A stretch of DNA of 31,762 bases from a virus, in the IMG/VR virus record IMGVR_UViG_3300042402_001203, positions 1 to 31,762 of that record; one strand, written 5' to 3'. Positions 17,713 to 26,700 of the stretch are shown piece after piece. The notes below the pieces were generated by a model that saw nothing but the letters and a program-made list of their open reading frames with translations, was not told where the DNA came from and did no database searches. Each line of letters begins with the position of its first letter. Position 1 is the first letter of the stretch. The translations under genes were made by a program, and so were the position numbers.

Positions 17713-20700
17713 TCCTCCGGGTCTCTTCTGCTCGACCAATACTTCAACGACTTTGCTTCTGAGTAGTTCAGCAAGTTTAGCATTGTTTTGAATATTGTTC
17801 TGATCTTTGTTTGTATTAGAGCCGCCATTTTGAGTGGTAGCATTAGCTTCAGAAGTGACTTCGCCGCTTTGAGCAACATTAATTGAAATGTTATTAACTA
17901 CAGACATTCCAGATTCTTGATTTGCTCCAGCAGCAGAAATTTTACCTGACTCAGCTTGGGTGATGTCATTGCCCTTGGAAAGGTTTTCATTCAATGTATT
18001 AAGAGCAGCGACTAGTTCGGTCACGCTAGATTCAGGAGTATTTTGACCTGCTGTATAACTTGTACCAACCATTCCTCCGCTGGCATACTTAGGCAATGTA
18101 CCAGTATTCAATTGATTCATGAAGTCTCTGCCGTACATATCTACAGCTTTCTTGTTCATGACATATTCGCCGCCCATTAACAAGGCAGGAATATTATCTT
18201 TACCTGTTGATCCACCGCCAGCAAATCTAGCTATATAGCCGCCATTTGACCTAAGATTTCTTGCATATTGAGCGTTTAATTGAGCTTGAGTTAAGTTGCC
18301 TCCGGGTTCTAGACCTCTTGCAGCAGATGTTGCTGCATTAGTTCTCATATTAGCTGCTCCAACCGTAAGACCAGCAGCACCTAATTGAACAGCAGCAGCA
18401 GTTAAACCTGAATAGAAAGTGCTATTTACTTGATTTTTGTAATTTTTAATAGCTTGCTGTTTGTCTTTCTCATACTGCGATCTGTCTTGCAAGTATTGAT
18501 CAAGTTTTTCATAACGATCTTGTCTTAGTCTGTTTTGAGGATTATTCTCGTCAGTTAAAGCTGCGGCTGATAGTCTAGAATCAATAGCAAACTCTCCAGA
18601 AGTTGGACGATCAGGATTATCATATAAGAACTCATTTTGTAATGGACCTACAGAAAATCCACCTACTGCATATTTGGGAACAAGTCCGCCATTCAAGGCT
18701 CTTAAATAATCAGAACCGTATTTTTTAACAGAAGACTTCTTGATAACGTATTCGCCGCCACTCATCATAGCGGGTACATCATCTTTCATTCCAGAGCCAC
18801 CAACAACCATACCTCCAGAATTATAACCTCTGATTAATCCACCATCTTTTCTGCCAGTTGCAGCTTTACCAAAAGCAAATAAAGCATCAACTCCCATCTC
18901 TAAAGACTTATCAAGCATTCTATTTAAGATGCCTTGGAACATATCTCTAAATGCATCCTTAAGAGTTTTAGTTCCTTTGATAGCTTCACCAAATGCACTA
19001 GCAATACCTGATTTGAAATCAGTTTGGAAAGTGTCGATCAATTGACCAGTGTCTCTAGCAAAATCGGCTCTATTGTAAGTAGTATTTTTTTCTGTTATAG
19101 CTCCAATATCTACATTACCTTGGCGAGCTTCATTTTCAATTCTAGCATTAGCAAAAGCCGCTCTTTCATCCTTAAAGAAAGTTTCTCCAAACGAACCTTT
19201 GTAATATAAATTATACAACTCTTCTGCGACCTTACCTTCTTGTTCTAAAGTTTTCTTCCTTAGCTCAGTCTGAAGTTTGATTAGGTCTTCTCTTTTCTTT
19301 GTATCATTTAGGTCTTCTTTTAAAAGGTTATTTACTTTTTCGTTAAGATCGACAAGCTGTTTGTCATTTTCTAATCTAGCCAAAAGCAAATTATTGATAC
19401 TATCTAGATTTGCTCTTCCTTGAGCTAATTGAGTTGGTAAATTTCTTTTAGCACCGCCTTGATCTGCTAAACCATATTTATCAATGATATCTTGTAAAGA
19501 AGGCGCAGTTGATTTATTGCCTACTGACATTAAAGGAGAAGCCGAGTCTAATCTTCTTAACTCTTCTTGTGCAGATTTAATAGACTTTACAGTCTCCTCT
19601 GCCATAGAGACTTTAAAATCTCTATTTATATCTTGAGTTAATCCTTTATAGGTTCCTGAGAGGTTAATCTCTGGACGACCAATTGATTTTTCGCGTGAAG
19701 CGATTAATTGCTCTAATCTTTTTTGATTTCTTAATTGATCTTCATAGGAAGAGCCTAGATCTTCCTGCAACACAACTGCATTATTTATAGTTTCTCTAGA
19801 AGTACCAGTCCCGTAATAGCCTTTTCCATAGCTAACACCTCCAGTAATATTCCCATAATCATCTCTTGAAACTTTAGATGGATCTCCAATTAAATTTTTA
19901 TAAGCTTCTGTAAAAGCTCCTTCTGCTCCGGTTACTGTTACTAAATCAAAACTCTTAAAATAATCTTGTAATTTTTTAATCTCTTTTTCTCTTGCTAGTC
20001 TTATTCCTGCTTCGGCGTTGTTAGTCTGCATAGACATGGACCCTTCTGTATCTCTTAAATTTTGTGACGCAGCTATTCTATTCAATATTGCTTGTCTATC
20101 TGCTGGAGATACGTCAGCAGGAAGCTTATTAAACATTTCGGATTCAAGAGCGTTTCTTTTTGTAGTAACTCCTAATTTGTTAATAACTCCCTGTAATGAA
20201 GTAGTTAAGCTATCTAATTTGCTGCCTACTTGTTCTGTTATAACTCTATTAAAGTTCTCATTTATAGTAGTTGGCAATGTTTTTTCTAAAATAGAATTTT
20301 GATCTTGTGTTAGGTCATTTAAGAATCTAGCTTCTTGTTGTAATATGTCAAGATAGTTCCCCATATTCTCTAACTTAAACTGAGAAGTAATTTGATCTAA
20401 AGCAGTTTTAACTGCGCCTTCTTTTGCTTGGTCAAAAGCCGTTCCTAAAGCAGTACCGGCTGTTGGTTTACCCATTTGAATTTCAGTAACTCTGCGAGCT
20501 AAATCTACGCTTTCTCTTATTTGCTGCACTCTGCCAGCAATAGCTGTTCCTACCAAAGGATTTAAATCAGAAGACACTTGATTATTAAAAGCACTTCCAC
20601 TGGCACTGGGTCCAATGAATCCGCTTGGTTGACCAATGCTTCTATTTAATTGTAATTGATTAGTTAATACATCAAGCAATTTAAAAGCACTAGATCCCCT

Positions 20701-23700
20701 TTGAGCAGCATTTCCAGCAACGTTAGTTTGTCTAAATTCTGAAACTAATTCAGAAATGTTATCAAAAAGTTCAGAAACTCCTGCTTTGCCAGTCGAACTC
20801 AAAGCTTGTGCGCCACCAGCAAAAGAAAGTCTTTGGTTTAGCTCTAAAGATTGTTTTTGATATTCTCTTTGGGCTTCTTGAATTTGAATGTCTATATCTC
20901 CTTGAGCTTTTATTTCGGCGAGAGTATTTTGAAACTCTCCAAAAGATACTTCAAGAGTTTGCACAAGAACATCTCTTTCTTCTGGCTTGAATTGAGAAAA
21001 TCCTCTTATGTTATTTATTAAGTTTGTTTGTATATCTCCTATGTTACCACCAGAATTTATTTGTTTTAATGATTCAGCAATTAAAGGAGTTAATTTCTGA
21101 ATTTGATTTTGGAAGACGGCTCTTTCTTGTTGAATAGCATTTTCAGACTTGGCACCCTCAATAGCAGGAATAACTTTTGATCTAGCTTCTTCTGATTTTT
21201 TAATTATCGTATTTGAGAAAGAATCTAAAAGTTTATTAGAAGCCTCTTGAATTTTAGAATTTTGTCTAGAAGTTATCTCATTTAGATCTAATTGATTTTG
21301 GATGTCCGATTTTGAAGACTCGCTAATAAATGGAGTAGCTGATTCTAAAAGACCTTTAACTCTAGCTCTTTGGATTGAAACCGCGCCTTCTGCTTGAATT
21401 TTATTTATCTCTCTAATAGTTTGAGCGCGATTTTTTTCTATATCAATTTGATTAGAGATTTGAAGATTGATGCTATTGTATTGAGAATTTAAAGATTTAA
21501 GAACTTCTTCATTTTCTTTAAGTCTCTTAGTGTTTTCTGCTAAAATTTCTCCAAGGTTTTTCGATCTTTTGGCGAAATCAAAAACGTCTATTCCTGCTTT
21601 TTTGAGCGAGTCGAATAAAGAACTTAATGCTACAGTATCAAATTCAGCAAAAGCTTTGTCAAGCTGATCAATTATTTCTTCAGGAATAACTGTATTCTGT
21701 TTTAACTGAGCTTTTATATTTTCTACGCTCTCTTTATTAACCATTGGTTGTGCGCCTATGCGGGAACCATAAGGCCCAATAGTCTCTTGACTATAAATAA
21801 TTGCTTGAGATTTTAAAGAATCAATAAATTTAGAAAAGTCTGCTGCGGCATTTTCTCCAGTAAATTTTTTAGTTATATCTTCTGATCTAATAGAAGAGGT
21901 GAATAATCTATTAAACACTTCTTGATCTTTTGGCTTTAAACTACTTCTACCCAAAAAAGAAGATTGCTTTTCAATAAATTGCGTGATAGCTAATTGTCGC
22001 TCTAAATTCTTTTGCGTATTGGCCATTTCTTTATTTACTTCACCAATAGCTTCAGTAACCTTACTTATCTCCGTCCCTGCGGCTAACACTTTACTTCTGA
22101 ACTGTTCAGGAATACTATTTAAAGCTTCTGTTAAATTATTTTGAAACTTTAATAGTGCTTCAGGCTTTGTCTTAGGATCATTTAAAGCGTTTTGTAAACC
22201 TTCTAAAGAAGTAGAGTAATTTTGAGCGGCACCAGAAAACTCAGCAGATCTTTCTTTTGTCTCTCCCAAAGATTTATTAATTTTATCAATAGCCTCTTCA
22301 GCTTTGGCATCTTTTAATTTAATAAGAGCAGATCCAGCTCCTAAAATTACTCCTGCTATTGCTCCGTAAGGGCCAAACTGTGCCCCTAAGCCAGCAAAAG
22401 AAGCTATGTCTCCTAAGCCAGAAGCTGCGGCTCTTCCTGTTTTATTTTCTGGAGATATGAATTGTCCACCAATATTTGAAGCTACACTACCAATTAAACC
22501 AATTTGAGTGCCAAGCCCTCTAACGTATCTATCTGCTTGCCCTCCAGACGCAAAACTTGCTCTTGAAAATACAGGAGCTTGAGCCTGTCTTATATTTTCT
22601 TGCGCTTGTCTTCGTCCTTCTCTAGCAGCAGATAATTCTTCTCTTGCTTTTTTTCTTAGTTCAGATTGTTGTTTTCTTAGCTCTTCTAATCTAGCTACTT
22701 GTTCTGGAGACGCAGCAACAGGAGAACTTGTAACAATACCAAATTGATCTCTAGTTGTTTTTCCGACTAAAGGAGCGGTAGCAGTGCCTTGAAGTTTTAA
22801 AGTTGTTTTATTTACATTTGTAAATGTTCTTTGAATCTCATCAGATATTGCTTTTTGGCTCTTTTTGAAGTCTTTTGGTATTTGTCCTATCTGTTGAGAA
22901 TAAGAAGCGGCAGCAGAAGCATTTGATTTAATTAAAGTATCAGAACTACCTTTTAAAGTTCTAAGGCTTCCTGCAACTTCTTTTAAAGCAGTACTAAGAG
23001 TTCCAAAAGCAGCAATTAATATAAAAGCATCTGCGCCCCCAAACTCAGCAAAATTAGGAATATGTCCTCTTGCAGACATTCCTTTTGTCTTAGGGTCTAT
23101 TCCAGCTTTCTCTGCCAAGCCAATTCCATTATTAAGAGATCCTTCTGTAGAATTATAAACACCCAATCCCATTGGATTGAAGCTAGTCTTTAATTTATCG
23201 CTTCTACCTAATCTAACCTGAGAAGCAGAATATCCAGCAGACATCTCTCTATTCATTGCCTCCATAACTGGATTAAAATTAGGAATATAACCTGAAGCAA
23301 ATCTAAAATCATCTTCGTATCCGAGACTACCTAAAGAAGATTTTCTCTTAGAAGCTAGGCCGCTTCCTAGATTAAACATTCCTGTATCGACTATGCTAAC
23401 TTTACCACCTTTAGTAAAAATAGAGCTTAAAATTCTGTCAATTTGAGCTTCTGCATCTTTGTTGTCTTTTGATTCAATAGACTTTAGTAATTTCTCATAA
23501 TTTCTTCTAGAAATCTTAGACAAGATACCTTCAGCTACTTGATTATACATCATGTTGCCAAGGTTTTGAGTTAAATCAACTGCCTCCATTCTACCTCCTG
23601 CATTAATTTGAGAAGTAGCTCTGTCGGCTATGATTTCTGCGAGTTGGACAAATCCTCTTCTTTCTCCAGTATATTCGTCTAAATTTTCAGAAATTTCTTG

Positions 23701-26700
23701 TGCTGTTTTTCCAGAAAAAATCTCTTTATAAATAGCACTCTTTTGTATAGCTTTTGACAATGCTCCGTAAATCTTAGGAGTTTCAAAAATTGGGTTTAAT
23801 TGTTCTGCATTAATCATCTGGCCAAGTTCTTGTGAAGCTAAGTATTCATTTGCTACATTAGATTTTGTAGATGATTCGTTATCTGGGAATTGTTTTACTC
23901 CTAGATTTCCTCTTAATGCAGAAAATGTTCCAAAAAATCCGGGTTTTCCTAATTGCATTCTAGCAAAGTTAGGAATATGACCCGATGAATAATTAGATAC
24001 GAAATCTCTAAACTTTGAAGATTTGCCCTCATCAATAATAGATTTGTTTTGCTTATAAGTAGAAATGATGAAGTTCATCAACTCGGGAGTTAGTGAACCT
24101 TGAATTTCTTTTAAATAAGAGCCTACTTGCTCTGCGTTAGCTGCCCAAACGCTTGCCATTGATTTAGCATGAGCTTCTCCTTCTGTTCTATTAACTTGGT
24201 GAGCGGCTTCATGAAAAACAGTATCTAATATTTCTCTAGAATAGATGTCTCTAAATTTACCAACTGATTTTATTTTCTTTCCTTGTTTAGCTTTTTCTTG
24301 AGAAATCTTTCTAATTCTATCTATAACTGTCTCTACATGAGCAAATGGTTCAACTATAGATTTCGTACCTACTTCTTTTGATGAAGCAGTATTTAAACCC
24401 ATCCAATTAGCTCCAACAGCTAAACCTCTAAATGAAGCATTAGCCATTCTTGGATCAAAAATCTCAGAAGCCTGTCCAATTGTTTGTTCAAAAACGCTTT
24501 TTAAAGCAGCACCAAAATTTTGGAATTTAGGATTTCCAGCAATACTCTCCATTGTTCCTTTAGGCAAAGAAGAAGAAACATCAAGAAGCTCAAGATCAGA
24601 ACCCATTTGATAAGAAGGGACATTCCTAACGCTATCTTCTTGAGCGCGTTTTAATTGTGCAGCTAAATCCTGTACGGCAGATTTTGCCATTTTGCCTAAT
24701 GGCCCTCTTAACTCAGTTCTGTCAGTATTCCAAGGATAATTTGGATCACCTGCACCAACATTACTCCTAACATTAAACATTAAACTTTTAGGAATATAGT
24801 CTACTCCTTCTACTTTATAGTTAGCATACTTCATTCCCTCTGACAGCATGGGAATCTGAGCGTATCCATAAGTTTTTTGAGGATCTCCTTGAGGATCAAA
24901 CAATATATCTACTTCTCCACCTTCTGCCGTTAAAGTTCTTTGTACTGAAGATTTACTAGGATCAAATTTAGAAAAATAATATTTTCTATAGCTAGGATCT
25001 TCATTTCTAGTATTAATTGTTTGCCTCAATAAACCAGAAGAAGCAGTAGTAAATTTAAATGGAAGTTCTGCTACTTTTCCTGCTCTATTCTCTAAATAAC
25101 TTCCATAAGATATATAACCCTCTTTAGAAGGAGAAGCAGCGAAAGTGGTTCCCATTATTGGAGTATTCTTTTTTTCTGGATTGACTTCTCTCCAAAACAT
25201 TTTTAACCCATCAAAATTTAAATCACCTCTTGGTTGATTAAAAAGAGTTTCATCTAAACTTATTTTGCCCTTTTGTATGAAATTATTCCATCCTTCTGGG
25301 GTTCCAGAAACAATTGTTCTTATCTTTCTACCATTTATTTCTTTTATAGTATCAAGAAGGAACTTCTTGGAACCCATGAAAATAGAAGCTTTTCCCATTC
25401 CAAATCCAGATAATCCTTTATTACCTCCTTCATTTCCTGTTTGAGCATATGGTAAAAATTTAGTGAATACATCTTCTGGAGACATTCCAGTGCCAACATC
25501 ACTAATTGCAAACTCATTTGGCTTTCCATATCCGCTTACTCCAATGAAAACTCCCTTTTCTTGTCCTGATTGACCGTGAGCGACAGCGTTTTGCAAAGAC
25601 TCTCTAAATACTGTTTCGGGATTAATATCCATTTGTGCTAAATTAATTCCCATTAATCTAGCAGTATTTACTGTTTGAAAGTCTTTTTGAGCAAAATTTG
25701 GTATAAAACCTTTTGAAAATCCAGTACTAAGTTGACTTACCTTTTTTTCTTGAGCCTTAAAATGCTCTGCCATTTGTAGGCCGAATTTCTTCTTAACTTT
25801 ACCAATAAACGATCTTACAGCATCATCATTATTTCTTAATTTATAATCTCCATATTGATCTCCAAATCCGGGGAAAAACTGTCTTACATTTCCAATATTT
25901 CCCCCAATTACGTCAAAATCTCCAACACCACCACCAGATTGATCTCTTGTGTAATTAGCGGCTAAATTAGTAGAAGCTTCAAAAATAGTACCAGCAAGAA
26001 CAGAATAATTTTTACCTGCCTTATTAAAAAATTCATCAACAGAAGCATCCGAATATTCTCCGGGTCTAATATAATTAGCAATTTGTTTTGTTGTTCTGCG
26101 AGAGAAATCTGCTGTTTGTGTAATTAGATTAGTTTTTTCTTCGTTTTGAGAAGACGAATTTAAAGCATAAGATTTAATCTTAAAAGCTCTTCCGTCTTCT
26201 TTTCTCTTAGTTAATATTTCTTCGGTCTTTTCATCTGCAAATAGTTCCTTATTTTTTGCATCTAAATCAAATACAAGCATTGAAGCAGGAGGAACATAAG
26301 GATCATAAACTTGCTTAATTCCTTCTTTGATATTTTCTTGACCTGCTATTTTCTTTCCGGGTGCAAAGTCGCGTCTAATAGCGTTTAAATCTGATATAGC
26401 TCCAGATTTCCATCTTGGATCATCTTTTAAAATACTATCTGGAACATATTTTCTAATATCTCCATAAGTGGCTCCTCTTCTAACAAATGTATTTAAATCA
26501 TTTGCAGTAAAAGCAGAACCGTCAGTTTTATAAAAACCTTTATCTTGACTCCAAGCTGCCGATGTTCCAGTTGTAATTTGAGAAAGAGAAACGGAAGCAG
26601 ATAGACCAGACCCAAGCCACCAATCATTATCTCCATAAGAAGGATTGGTTAAAGGTTTTGGAGCAAAATTAGGAATGAATCCTTTAGCCATGTAAGGATT

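Noticed and set aside
17641-17760. Bidirectional terminator at the convergent junction
   Set aside because: No stable inverted repeat with a T-run was found around the two stops.
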